A stretch of DNA of 64,000 nt from CALINB01 sp938045325 (lineage in GTDB: Bacteria > Pseudomonadota > Alphaproteobacteria > Rhodospirillales > CALINB01): contig JAYNQW010000008.1 of NCBI GenBank assembly GCA_038114465.1, positions 1 to 64,000 of the forward strand, written 5' to 3'. The translations under genes were made by a program, and so were the position numbers. Under the pieces are notes generated by a model that was given only the letters and a program-made list of their open reading frames with translations, did no database searches and was not told where the DNA came from. How positions within the stretch are numbered: position 1 is the first letter of the stretch; each line of letters begins with the position of its first letter. Shown here piece after piece: positions 8,815-16,363 of this stretch.

Positions 8815-9335
8815 GTGACAAGGAAATAACGCCGAGCCAAGTGCGTATGGTCGAGGACGCAACCGGCAAACGCACGCTGTATGAAGAGATCGAAGTCGGT
8901 AAGGATCTCGGTTCCTTCGAATGGACGGTGACCGAGGCGGATATTGAGCGCCAATGCCAGTTGGACGATCATTGGCATGACTGGTTTCAGAAAGACTCGC
9001 CATGGGGGGGGCCGGTCGCGCCGCCGCAAATTCAGTCGCGCCCGCCGCGCTGGTTGCTGGGCCGCACCTATAACGTGCGGGGGGTCAGTTACAAACACGA
9101 TTTCGAATACTTAAAACCGATCAAACCGGGCGAAACGCTCACCATTTCCGGCAAGATTTCCGATAAATACATTAAGCGTGATCGCGAGTTTGTCCGTTGG
9201 GACACGTTCGCTCATAACGAAAAAGGTGAATTGGTCTTTACCGCCTCGCGGGTCCAGGCGATGGATATGATCAAACGGACCGCGCCCCGCGAAGGTGTCG
9301 GCATCGACGGCGGTATTAAACCGGAAAAAATTTAG
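8811..9335 (+). CDS. MaoC-like hotdog hydratase, N-terminal type
   Basis: 174 aa from the ATG overlapping the CoA-transferase stop; the longer TTG frame from 8757 would lie inside the upstream gene. The sequence has a hotdog fold pattern: an early DHWHDW segment near 45-50, APPQIQSRPPRWLL, then the long helix and strand KHDFEYLKPIKPGETLTISG typical of FAS1/MaoC dehydratase N-domains. The canonical MaoC catalytic Asp/His motif is not obvious, so it probably works as one half of a heteromer with the next gene. The predicted role is hydration or dehydration of a CoA thioester in the cytoplasm. Confidence 0.72.
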   Translation: MSDKEITPSQVRMVEDATGKRTLYEEIEVGKDLGSFEWTVTEADIERQCQLDDHWHDWFQKDSPWGGPVAPPQIQSRPPRWLLGRTYNVRGVSYKHDFEYLKPIKPGETLTISGKISDKYIKRDREFVRWDTFAHNEKGELVFTASRVQAMDMIKRTAPREGVGIDGGIKPEKI

Positions 9336-9344
9336 GAACGAAAT

Positions 9345-9776
9345 ATGGCGATCATCACCGAAGATACACCCATCGGGTTCGAGCTGCCGCCTGTCGAGCG
9401 CCAGCTTAGTGTCGAACTAAATACAGTCAAAACCGATAATGGTGATATCCCGACGTTGCATACCGATCCCGAAGCGGCGGCCCGCGAAGGGCTTGATCGT
9501 CCCATCGCTATCGGTTCGCGCATTTTTGGGGTCATTCCGCGCATGATGATGAATTGTTTCGGCGAGGGCTGGATTGTCGGCGGCAAGGGCTCGATCGTTA
9601 CCCGGCGTTCGGCGGCGGTGGATGCGTTGATCACAGCGAAGGGGTTCGTAAAAGAAAAGATCCCCGAAGGCGACGATCAAATTCGAGTGGTTTGCGAGGT
9701 TTGGGTGGAGACCGACGAAGGGGAGAAATCCATCGTCGGTACGTGCAGCGGCCTGGTGCCCAAATCGCATCAATAG
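9345..9776 (+). CDS. MaoC-like hotdog domain protein
   Basis: 143 aa. The central segment with LHTDPEAAAREGLDRPIAIG is the MaoC dehydratase helix, with H and D spaced as in R-specific enoyl-CoA hydratases (D..H replaced by HTD). Following strands GSIVTRRSAAV and DDQIRVVCEVWVE fit the sheet of a hotdog. It starts ten bases after the previous hydratase gene. The pair of a longer N-type and a short C-type hotdog protein encoded side by side is a usual two-subunit hydratase arrangement, so the two probably act together on a CoA ester made by the upstream transferase. Confidence 0.68.
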   Translation: MAIITEDTPIGFELPPVERQLSVELNTVKTDNGDIPTLHTDPEAAAREGLDRPIAIGSRIFGVIPRMMMNCFGEGWIVGGKGSIVTRRSAAVDALITAKGFVKEKIPEGDDQIRVVCEVWVETDEGEKSIVGTCSGLVPKSHQ

Positions 9777-9804
9777 ATATTAAAGACTTAAGGGAGAAAT
9801 ATTT

Positions 9805-10686
9805 ATGAGCGACACGCCGGAAATCGATATCGACCACCTTAACAAGTGGAAGGGAAAATCAGAGGAACGGGAAAGCCGGGTCGAGGCGACCCCGATTGCG
9901 CTTTTCAACGCGACGTTGGATTACGAAAAACCGTTTCCGAAAGATGGCGATGTCATCCCGCCGATTTGTTATCGTCAGTTGTTTCCGCCCTTGGCGCGGC
10001 AATCGCTCATTAAAGAAGATGGCCATATACAACTTGGTGACTTTTTTCCGCCGGTACCTTTGCCACGGCGCATGAACGGCGGCAGCCGGTTGTCGTTTTT
10101 AAAGCCCTTGCATGTTGGCGAGAAGGTTCGCCGCGTTAATTCGGTCGGCGATGTCACTTATAAGGAAGGCCGCAGCGGCCCCTTGGTGTTCGTAAAATTC
10201 ATTTCAGAAGTCTTCGGCGAAGACGGCCTCGCCGTCATCGATGATCAGGATATCATCTATCGTGAGGCCGCTGATCCGAATAAGAAAGAAACGAAACCGT
10301 CAAAACCAAAAGAAATTAAAAAACCCGGTGAAGCCGTTTGGCGCCGCACTATCACACCGACGCCAACCTTGTTGTTCCGTTACTCCGCACTCATTTTTAA
10401 CGCGCACCGGATTCATTACGATTATCCCTATGTGACAGGAGTCGAAGGGTATCCGGGATTGATTTTTCACGGGCCCCTCACGGCAGTGGTGTTGCTTGAT
10501 CTGTTTCACCGGGAAAATCCCGAGAAAAATGTAACGCAGTTCAATTATCGCGCCGATGCGCCCTTATTTGCCGACAATCCGTTTGATGTATGCGGCGAGC
10601 CGTCGAGTGACGGTAAAACGGCTAAAGTCTGGACGGAAAACCATAAAGGCAATCCGACCATGACAGGTACCGTCGAAGCGTCGTGA
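9805..10686 (+). CDS. HTD2-family double-hotdog hydratase, mesaconyl-C4-CoA hydratase-like
   Basis: 293 aa, a fusion of two hotdog halves. The C-terminal half carries LFRYSALIFNAHRIHYDYPY followed by EGYPGLIFHGPL, the catalytic His and loop signature of the HTD2 group that includes mesaconyl-C4-CoA and beta-methylmalyl-CoA hydratases. The N-terminal half has FFPPVPLPRRMNGGSR, also conserved in that group. It is the last gene of the CoA-transferase operon, 28 bases after the preceding hydratase, with GGGAGAAA before its ATG. In the 3-hydroxypropionate bicycle such enzymes hydrate mesaconyl-CoA, which fits C5 dicarboxylate catabolism. The substrate is inferred. Confidence 0.8.
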   Translation: MSDTPEIDIDHLNKWKGKSEERESRVEATPIALFNATLDYEKPFPKDGDVIPPICYRQLFPPLARQSLIKEDGHIQLGDFFPPVPLPRRMNGGSRLSFLKPLHVGEKVRRVNSVGDVTYKEGRSGPLVFVKFISEVFGEDGLAVIDDQDIIYREAADPNKKETKPSKPKEIKKPGEAVWRRTITPTPTLLFRYSALIFNAHRIHYDYPYVTGVEGYPGLIFHGPLTAVVLLDLFHRENPEKNVTQFNYRADAPLFADNPFDVCGEPSSDGKTAKVWTENHKGNPTMTGTVEAS

Positions 10687-10721
10687 TTTGAATTTATCGC
10701 AGTGGCCCTATTGAAGGGGCG

Positions 10722-12701
10722 CTATTGCAGTGGCCAGGGCAGGGTAACGTACTCCTGGAGAATGCCTTGCGGGTACTCGAGAGTGAGAAAGTGCGACATG
10801 GCACCGAGCAGTAAGATGAACGACGCGGTGCCGATGGCGCTGCCCAAATAACTTGCCTGCGCTTTCACGCGAAGGAATGAGTAAATAAAGGCCGACACGG
10901 CGATGACGAAGCCTGTTAAGGCAGCAAGCCCCAGCATGCCCAGAAGCCAAAGCAGGTAATGTTCGTTGCTGCGTTTTTCAACACGATCGTCAAAGGCTTC
11001 GCGTTCGGAATCGTAAAACACCGTGTGCGGTTGTTTATAGGTCAGAAGGCCGTAGCCCATCGGGACCATGAAGCACAGCATGGCGATGCTCATGGTCACT
11101 GGATAAAGCGCGGTTTCATATTCCCATAAAAAGCTGGTACCGATGACGGCAAACGTGAACGCGAGGATAACGGTATAAAACGCGATCTGTGGGCCGCGCG
11201 TCAGGTGTGAGTGCACCCCTGTTTCGGTAACCTCACTGCGATGAATCTTAAACTTTAGCGCGGCAATGACCGAGATAATCGTTAAAACCAGCAGCAAAAT
11301 GACGATGGGGCGTTCCAAGAATGTAAACCGGTAGACTTGGGTCGTGTGATAAATCGCCGCCTCGACCCGGGTCGACAGCACATAACCGATCAAGAGCGCC
11401 GGGCGCGGCCAGCCAAACCGTTTCATATAAACGCCCAGCGTGCCAAGCACCATCAAGGCAATTAAATCGCCCCAGTCACGGGTGGCCTGGAAGGCGGCAA
11501 AAAAGATCAGCCCGAACATAAAGGGGGCGAGCAAGGTGTATTTAATGGTCGTGAGCTTGGAAATGGGGCTTGCGAGGAAGAGACACGTGCCGGCACCGAT
11601 GATGTTGCCGATGGCGAGCGACCAGATCATGATGAAAGTGAGATCAAGGTGATCGGTAATCATCTCAAGGCCCGGATCGATGCCGATTAAGATAAAGCCG
11701 CCGAGCAGCAAGGCCTTATTGCCCGAACCGGGAATGCCGAACAGTAGCGTCGGGATTAACGCGCCGCCTTCTTTGGCATTGTTGGCGGACTCGGGCGCGA
11801 TCACGCCACGGATTTCGCCGGTACCGAATGTGGACTTGTCTTTCGAGGTTTGAATGACGTGGCTGTAAGCGATCCAGTCGACGACAGCACCACCAAGGCC
11901 CGGCAACGCACCGACCAGCGTGCCGATGCCGGCGCAGCGCACGACAAGCCACCAGTTCTTAAAAACGTCTTTGAGGCCCTGCAGCCAGCCTTTGCCGAGG
12001 ACACCCTTTTCGGCAATGGTTTGCTGGCGGCGCAATAGATCGACAATTTCGGGCAAGGCGAACATGGCAAGCCCGATGATGATCAACGGAATTTTATCGG
12101 CTAAATAAACTGTATCGAGGGTCAGGCGCTCGGCTCCCGATGCGGGCGCTGAGCCGACGGAACCGAGCAAAAGGCCGATGCCGCAGGTCGCCAGACCCTT
12201 CAAGGGGTTCGAGCCGGTCAGGACACCAACCATGCTGAGCGCGAGGATAATGAGCATCATTTGCTCGCCGAAGCCCATGGCGAGCAGAATTGGCATTGCC
12301 GCGAATATGGAAAGCGTGAGGATGAACGCGCCGAACACGCCGCCGAAGAGGGAGGCAGCAAAAGCCGCCCCCAACGCCCGTGCCGCTTCGCCTTTCTTCG
12401 ACATGGGAAATCCATCGACGACGGTCGCTTGCGATCCGGCCGTGCCGGGAATGCCCATCAGGACGGCGGGGAAGGTATCGGATGTCGTGGTGACGGAGAG
12501 CAGGCCGATCATCATGGCGAGCGCATGTCCCGGCTCCATGCCGAACACGAACGGTAATAGGATGGCGAGCCCGGCACTGCCGCCGAGGCCGGGCAGGATG
12601 CCGAGGGCTAAACCAAGAAACACACCTAAGACGAGGTAGAAAAAGTGCCAACCGCTTAACAGCGTCGTTAGAGCATCGATAAGGGCTTGCTCATACTGAA
12701 T
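10722..12701 (-). CDS. TctA-TctB fusion permease of a tripartite tricarboxylate transporter, apparent ATT start
   Basis: 659 aa if started at the ATT at 12701. Residues 1-500 are TctA: VLGVFLGLALGILPGLGG near 24-41, its repeat LVGALPGLGGAVVDW, and ESANNAKEGGALIP. Residues about 500-659 add four more hydrophobic segments resembling TctB, so permease and small subunit are fused. No in-frame ATG, GTG or TTG exists upstream of the GTG at 12623, and that start would remove the first membrane segment. The 26 codons above it (IQYEQALIDALTTLLSGWHF and on) match the usual TctA N-terminus, and an AGGAG lies seven bases before the ATT. The ATG at 12694 is in another frame and ends after eight codons. 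Confidence 0.85.
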   Translation of the reverse strand: MQYEQALIDALTTLLSGWHFFYLVLGVFLGLALGILPGLGGSAGLAILLPFVFGMEPGHALAMMIGLLSVTTTSDTFPAVLMGIPGTAGSQATVVDGFPMSKKGEAARALGAAFAASLFGGVFGAFILTLSIFAAMPILLAMGFGEQMMLIILALSMVGVLTGSNPLKGLATCGIGLLLGSVGSAPASGAERLTLDTVYLADKIPLIIIGLAMFALPEIVDLLRRQQTIAEKGVLGKGWLQGLKDVFKNWWLVVRCAGIGTLVGALPGLGGAVVDWIAYSHVIQTSKDKSTFGTGEIRGVIAPESANNAKEGGALIPTLLFGIPGSGNKALLLGGFILIGIDPGLEMITDHLDLTFIMIWSLAIGNIIGAGTCLFLASPISKLTTIKYTLLAPFMFGLIFFAAFQATRDWGDLIALMVLGTLGVYMKRFGWPRPALLIGYVLSTRVEAAIYHTTQVYRFTFLERPIVILLLVLTIISVIAALKFKIHRSEVTETGVHSHLTRGPQIAFYTVILAFTFAVIGTSFLWEYETALYPVTMSIAMLCFMVPMGYGLLTYKQPHTVFYDSEREAFDDRVEKRSNEHYLLWLLGMLGLAALTGFVIAVSAFIYSFLRVKAQASYLGSAIGTASFILLLGAMSHFLTLEYPQGILQEYVTLPWPLQ

Positions 12702-12708
12702 GGGAGGT

Positions 12709-12713
12709 CTCCT
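12709..12713 (-). promoter_or_regulatory. Shine-Dalgarno that places an ATT start
   Basis: AGGAG on the minus strand, then ACCTCCC, then ATT at 12701-12699 in frame with the TctA-TctB fusion. The seven-base spacing is ideal for ATT and wrong for every standard start codon in that frame. Confidence 0.65.
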
Positions 12714-12744
12714 GAATAAATTGGGGAATCCGAATAGCGCGGGT

Positions 12745-12776
12745 AAGAAAAGGCCGGCGCCATAATGGCGCCGGCC
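12745..12776 (-). terminator. Intercistronic hairpin terminator between receptor and permease genes
   Basis: An 11-bp perfect GC-rich stem, GGCCGGCGCCA (12752-12762) with TGGCGCCGGCC (12766-12776) and a three-base loop. On the minus strand it is followed by TTTTCTT. It lies after the receptor gene ending at 12791 and before the permease start at 12701, so it should end or attenuate most transcripts while allowing some read-through into the permease. Confidence 0.85.
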
Positions 12777-12790
12777 CTAAAACGAGAGTG

Positions 12791-13888
12791 TTAGACTTTG
12801 ACGTTGAATTTTTTCTTCAGATAGGTTTTCAGCCACTTTTCGGCTGACGGGGTTAACGTCACGGCATCGATAATCGCCTGCTGTGCGTCTTTGCCGTAAA
12901 CCTGCGGATACGGTCCTAAGCGCTTTTTCGCTTTTTTCAGGAACTTCTTATCCTTCATCGTCATCTTAATGGCTTTGATATAAGCGTTCACGATGTCGTC
13001 CGGCGTGCCTTTCGGCAGGGCAAACCCTTTTGAGGCGGTGACGCCAAGGGCCAACATGCTTTTCAGCGCTTCCCATTTCGGGCCGGACGGGGCCTTGCCG
13101 TTCAGCTTCTCGTACACTTCCGGAACCGACGGCAGTTTCGGCAACGCCGGATCACGCACGACTTTGCCGTCTTTCATGTAACCGAGCGTGAACAACGGTA
13201 CGGCTTGGCCTTTCTTCACCAGCTTTTGGACTTTTTTGAAGAATGTTCCCGCGGTGTCGTGATTGATGGTGAGTTCGTCCCGCATAAACGCTTTGCGTGC
13301 TTTACCGCGGCTTAGGCCGAAGATCGAACGCACGTTTAAGCCCAAGAGCTCAAATGCAACAATGGTGCGTAATTCGCCGGCGTTGGCTTTCTTGGCACCG
13401 TAAAGAAGTTCTTGGCTTCTGAGCTTTTTAATATCGGCAACGATATCTTTACCCGTGGCTCCTGTTTTCGGCCGGGCATAAATGACCGTACCACGTGAGG
13501 AAACGACAACTTGCCGCCATTTCAGCATATCAAATTTGCGCTTTTTGCCGCCGAACAGTTGCGCAACCATCGTTGAGGACGAGGTTACGACGTAGGTCAG
13601 GCCGTTCGGCTTGGCTCGGGCCTCGAATTTATTGCTGCCCTTGATTGAGCCGCCGCCCGGAAAATTGCGAACCAAAATCGTCGGTTTGCCAGGTAAATAC
13701 TTCTCCAAATACGGCGCGAACAACCGGGCATAGGTGTCAGAACCACCGCCTTCGCGGTATGGCACGATCAGTTCAATTTTCTTACCGGAAAAGTCGACGG
13801 CTTGCGCAATCGAGGGGGCAACGAGGGGCCCCGCCACGAAAGCCGCCGCGGCGAAGGCTCCGTAAATTTTTGTACGGTGTGAATGCAT
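12791..13888 (-). CDS. TctC-like periplasmic receptor, long form
   Basis: 365 aa, longer than the usual 320-330 aa Bug protein. The signal peptide ends after PSIAQA near residue 30. The mature start VDFSGKKIELIVPYREGGG keeps the ligand loop, and FPGGGSIKGSN near 80-90 is the second conserved segment. LGPYPQVYGKDA and the basic end LKKKFNVKV are shared with the other three receptors of this cluster. A GGGAGAGAG ribosome site precedes the ATG. It delivers an organic acid to the TctA-TctB fusion encoded downstream on the same strand. It is one of four paralogs between 12791 and 20115. Confidence 0.82.
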   Translation of the reverse strand: MHSHRTKIYGAFAAAAFVAGPLVAPSIAQAVDFSGKKIELIVPYREGGGSDTYARLFAPYLEKYLPGKPTILVRNFPGGGSIKGSNKFEARAKPNGLTYVVTSSSTMVAQLFGGKKRKFDMLKWRQVVVSSRGTVIYARPKTGATGKDIVADIKKLRSQELLYGAKKANAGELRTIVAFELLGLNVRSIFGLSRGKARKAFMRDELTINHDTAGTFFKKVQKLVKKGQAVPLFTLGYMKDGKVVRDPALPKLPSVPEVYEKLNGKAPSGPKWEALKSMLALGVTASKGFALPKGTPDDIVNAYIKAIKMTMKDKKFLKKAKKRLGPYPQVYGKDAQQAIIDAVTLTPSAEKWLKTYLKKKFNVKV

Positions 13889-13999
13889 GCTCTCTCTCCC
13901 TTAAAATAATGCTATTTGAATCTGTGTTTTGTGTCCGAAAGTATACAGATAAATTCCTGACAGGTCTAAGACTTCGTTGAACACCGGCCTCCAGGCGGC

Positions 14000-14033
14000 A
14001 AAAACCCCCGTATCAGGAGAGACGAGGGTTTTT
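14000..14033 (-). terminator. Terminator after the second TctA-TctB fusion
   Basis: AAAAACCCCCGT (14000-14011) pairs with ACGAGGGTTTTT (14022-14033) with one mismatch. Runs of A and T flank the GC part on both strands, so it can act in either direction; the fusion gene ending at 14056 is the natural client. Confidence 0.75.
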
Positions 14034-14055
14034 GTTAACGGTTGTTGTTGCGCTT

Positions 14056-16038
14056 CTAAACGAGCGGGCCGAGCGGCCACGGCAGTTTGAAGTAAAGCTG
14101 CAGCAAGCCCTCCGGATAGAAAAGCGTTAAGAAGTGCGACAGGAGTGCCAGGAACGTGAAGAACGCCAAGGCACAAATGGCACTGGTTAAGTGGGAGAGC
14201 TCCGCTTTTACCTTCACAAAGATATAAATGAAGGCAGCCGAGCCGATCACAAATCCGAAGATCGCGGAACCAGCCAGCATGCCGAGCAGCCAGAACAGAT
14301 AGTGTTCGGCCGATTTGGCTTCGATATCCTGGCCGTAATCGCCCCGTTCTTCGTCCTGGAAGACCGTTGAAGGCCCCTTCTTCGTCAAGGCCAAGATCAA
14401 CAGCGGAACCATGAAAATCAGGCCGCCCACCGCTACGAACTGCGGATAGAACGAGGTCAGGAACTGATATTCGAGCGCATCGACGAACAGCAGAACGGCA
14501 AAGCCGATCAGCAACAGCAAGAAGCAAAGCTGCGGCACTTTGTTTTCCGGTCCGTGCACGCCACCGTGCTCAAGCTTCGGTTGGTTCGGCTTGTACTTTG
14601 CCGCTGCATAGATCGAGAACAGCGTCAGGGCCAGAAGCACCAACACGATCGGACGATCCAGGAAGCTCCAGCCGTAAACGGTCACGGTCTGGTACACACC
14701 GGATTCGACCTTGTCGGCCAACACGAAACCAATCAGCAATGCCGGGCGCGGCCAGCCAAACCGTTTCATGTAAACACCCAAGGTGCCCAAAATCATGAGG
14801 GCAATCAGGTCGCCCCAATCACGTGTCGCCTGAAAGGCGGCGAAGAAGATTAGGCCGAACATGAACGGTGCCAACAGGGTGTAGCGGATCGTCGTCAGTT
14901 TGGCGATCTGCGATGACAAAATCACGCAGGTTCCGGCGCCCATCACATTGGCCAGGGCCACCGACCAAACCATCAGGTAAACCAGATGGAGATTGAACGT
15001 CATCATCTCAACGCCGGGTTCGATGCCGATCAGGATAAAACCGCCCAACAGGATGGCCATACTACCGGAACCCGGAATACCGAAAATCAGCGTCGGGATC
15101 AGCGCACCGCCTTCTTTGGCATTGTTAGCCGATTCCGGCGCGATGACGCCACGCACGTCACCGGTGCCGTAGAGATGTTTATCTTTGGTCGTTTGGATCA
15201 CGTGGCTGTAAGCAATCCAGTCGACGACCGAGCCGCCGAGACCCGGCAGCGCGCCGACGACCGTGCCGATGGCCGAGCAACGCAGGACCATCCACCAGTT
15301 TTTGCAGGTGTCTTTGAGGCCCTGCAACCAACCGGCACCGAGTTTGCCGGTTTCCGAAATCGTCCGGGAACGGCGCAGCAGATCGATGATTTCGGGCATG
15401 GCGAACATGGCCAAGCCGACAATGACGAGTTTAATTGGTTCGACCAGATAAACCGTGCCGAAGCTGAGGCGTTCCACGCCCGAAGCGGGAGCGGAGCCGA
15501 GCGCGCCGACCATCAGGCCGAGCCAGCAGGTGGCGATGCCGCGTAAGGGGTTGCCGCCGGTCAGCATGCCGATCATCGTAAGCGCCAGCACAACCAGCAT
15601 CATCTGTTCGCTGAAGCCCATGGCAAGGATCAACGGCTCGGCGACGAAAATCGTAAACGTCAACACTAAGGCGCCGAACAGGCCGCCGAAGAGCGAGGCC
15701 GAAAACGCCGCCGAAAGGGCGCGCGTCGCTTGGCCTTGCTTGGACATCGGAAAGCCGTCCATGACGGTTGCCTGTGAACTCGCGGTACCGGGGATGCCCA
15801 TCAACACCGACGGGAACGTATCCGACGTTGCTGTCACCGATTGCAAGCCAATCATCATGGCAAGCGCGTGAGACGGTTCCATGCCGAATACAAATGGCAA
15901 GAGAAGAGAGAGACCCGCCGTGCCACCGAGGCCTGGCAGGACACCGACAATCAAACCGAGGAAAACACCGCCGGCCAAATATGCAAGATGGCCCGGTGTA
16001 AAAATCAGTTGTACGGCTTTCAGTGCAGCTTCTTCTAT
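14056..16038 (-). CDS. TctA-TctB fusion permease, apparent ATA start
   Basis: 660 aa from ATA at 16038. It is a close paralog of the fusion at 10722-12701: the same GLIVGVLPGLGGTAG signature, its repeat VGALPGLGGSVVDW, ESANNAKEGGALIPT, and a C-terminal TctB-like block of four membrane segments. The first standard start codon in frame (TTG at 15978) lies inside the first membrane segment. Upstream of it, IEEAALKAVQLIFTPGHLAY reads as a normal TctA N-terminus, and a GGAGG lies eight bases before the ATA. It follows the receptor gene at 16364-17467 and its terminator, so it is the matching permease for one or more of the three receptors upstream. Confidence 0.85.
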   Translation of the reverse strand: MEEAALKAVQLIFTPGHLAYLAGGVFLGLIVGVLPGLGGTAGLSLLLPFVFGMEPSHALAMMIGLQSVTATSDTFPSVLMGIPGTASSQATVMDGFPMSKQGQATRALSAAFSASLFGGLFGALVLTFTIFVAEPLILAMGFSEQMMLVVLALTMIGMLTGGNPLRGIATCWLGLMVGALGSAPASGVERLSFGTVYLVEPIKLVIVGLAMFAMPEIIDLLRRSRTISETGKLGAGWLQGLKDTCKNWWMVLRCSAIGTVVGALPGLGGSVVDWIAYSHVIQTTKDKHLYGTGDVRGVIAPESANNAKEGGALIPTLIFGIPGSGSMAILLGGFILIGIEPGVEMMTFNLHLVYLMVWSVALANVMGAGTCVILSSQIAKLTTIRYTLLAPFMFGLIFFAAFQATRDWGDLIALMILGTLGVYMKRFGWPRPALLIGFVLADKVESGVYQTVTVYGWSFLDRPIVLVLLALTLFSIYAAAKYKPNQPKLEHGGVHGPENKVPQLCFLLLLIGFAVLLFVDALEYQFLTSFYPQFVAVGGLIFMVPLLILALTKKGPSTVFQDEERGDYGQDIEAKSAEHYLFWLLGMLAGSAIFGFVIGSAAFIYIFVKVKAELSHLTSAICALAFFTFLALLSHFLTLFYPEGLLQLYFKLPWPLGPLV

Positions 16039-16046
16039 CGGACTAT

Positions 16047-16051
16047 CCTCC
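16047..16051 (-). promoter_or_regulatory. Shine-Dalgarno that places an ATA start
   Basis: GGAGG on the minus strand followed after eight bases by ATA at 16038-16036, which is in frame with the TctA-TctB fusion. No ATG, GTG or TTG sits at this distance in any frame. Confidence 0.65.
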
Positions 16052-16072
16052 GGTTAGAATTAATTTTTAACC

Positions 16073-16098
16073 CCCCGAGAAAATTATTTTTCTCGGGG
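16073..16098 (-). repeat. Perfect hairpins in the leader of the ATA-start permease
   Basis: CCCCGAGAAAA (16073-16083) pairs with TTTTCTCGGGG (16088-16098) around a four-base loop. A second hairpin, CCGTTC (16142-16147) with GAACGG (16152-16157), lies farther upstream. They occupy the roughly 325-base gene-free stretch 16039-16363 that also holds the receptor terminator. No T-run follows either stem on the minus strand, so they may be transcript-stabilising or attenuating structures rather than terminators. No other signal was seen in this stretch. Confidence 0.55.
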
Positions 16099-16303
16099 AA
16101 TCATCCCCATTAAAATTCGGGTAAAGCAAATTTTTCGGGAACCGTTCTTATGAACGGCAATAAAGAATGTGATCTCCCAAAACGCTCCCCAAAGTCTCTC
16201 CCTGTTAAGGAGGGTAACAATAGGATTAAATCCGCCTGGAATTCAAGCATAGACAGCGTTGATTTCAGATTTTTTTCTTAATGATTTTAGGCAGTTATCA
16301 GCC

Positions 16304-16333
16304 AAAAAAAAGCCGGTCTCAAATGAGACCGGC
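16304..16333 (-). terminator. Terminator after the receptor gene at 16364
   Basis: GCCGGTCTCA (16312-16321) pairs with TGAGACCGGC (16324-16333), followed on the minus strand by eight T residues (16311-16304). A strong intrinsic terminator between receptor and permease genes. Confidence 0.88.
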
Positions 16334-16363
16334 CTGATGTGTTCGAGAACGTAATTGAAAGAA

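Noticed and set aside
10687..10721. Short inverted GGCCCTA/AGGGGC sequence between convergent genes
   Set aside because: The stem is short and lacks a T-run on either strand, so it was not called a terminator.
12178..12639. Plus-strand ORFs of 98 and 153 aa within the first fusion permease
   Set aside because: They are antisense shadows of a well-conserved membrane protein gene.
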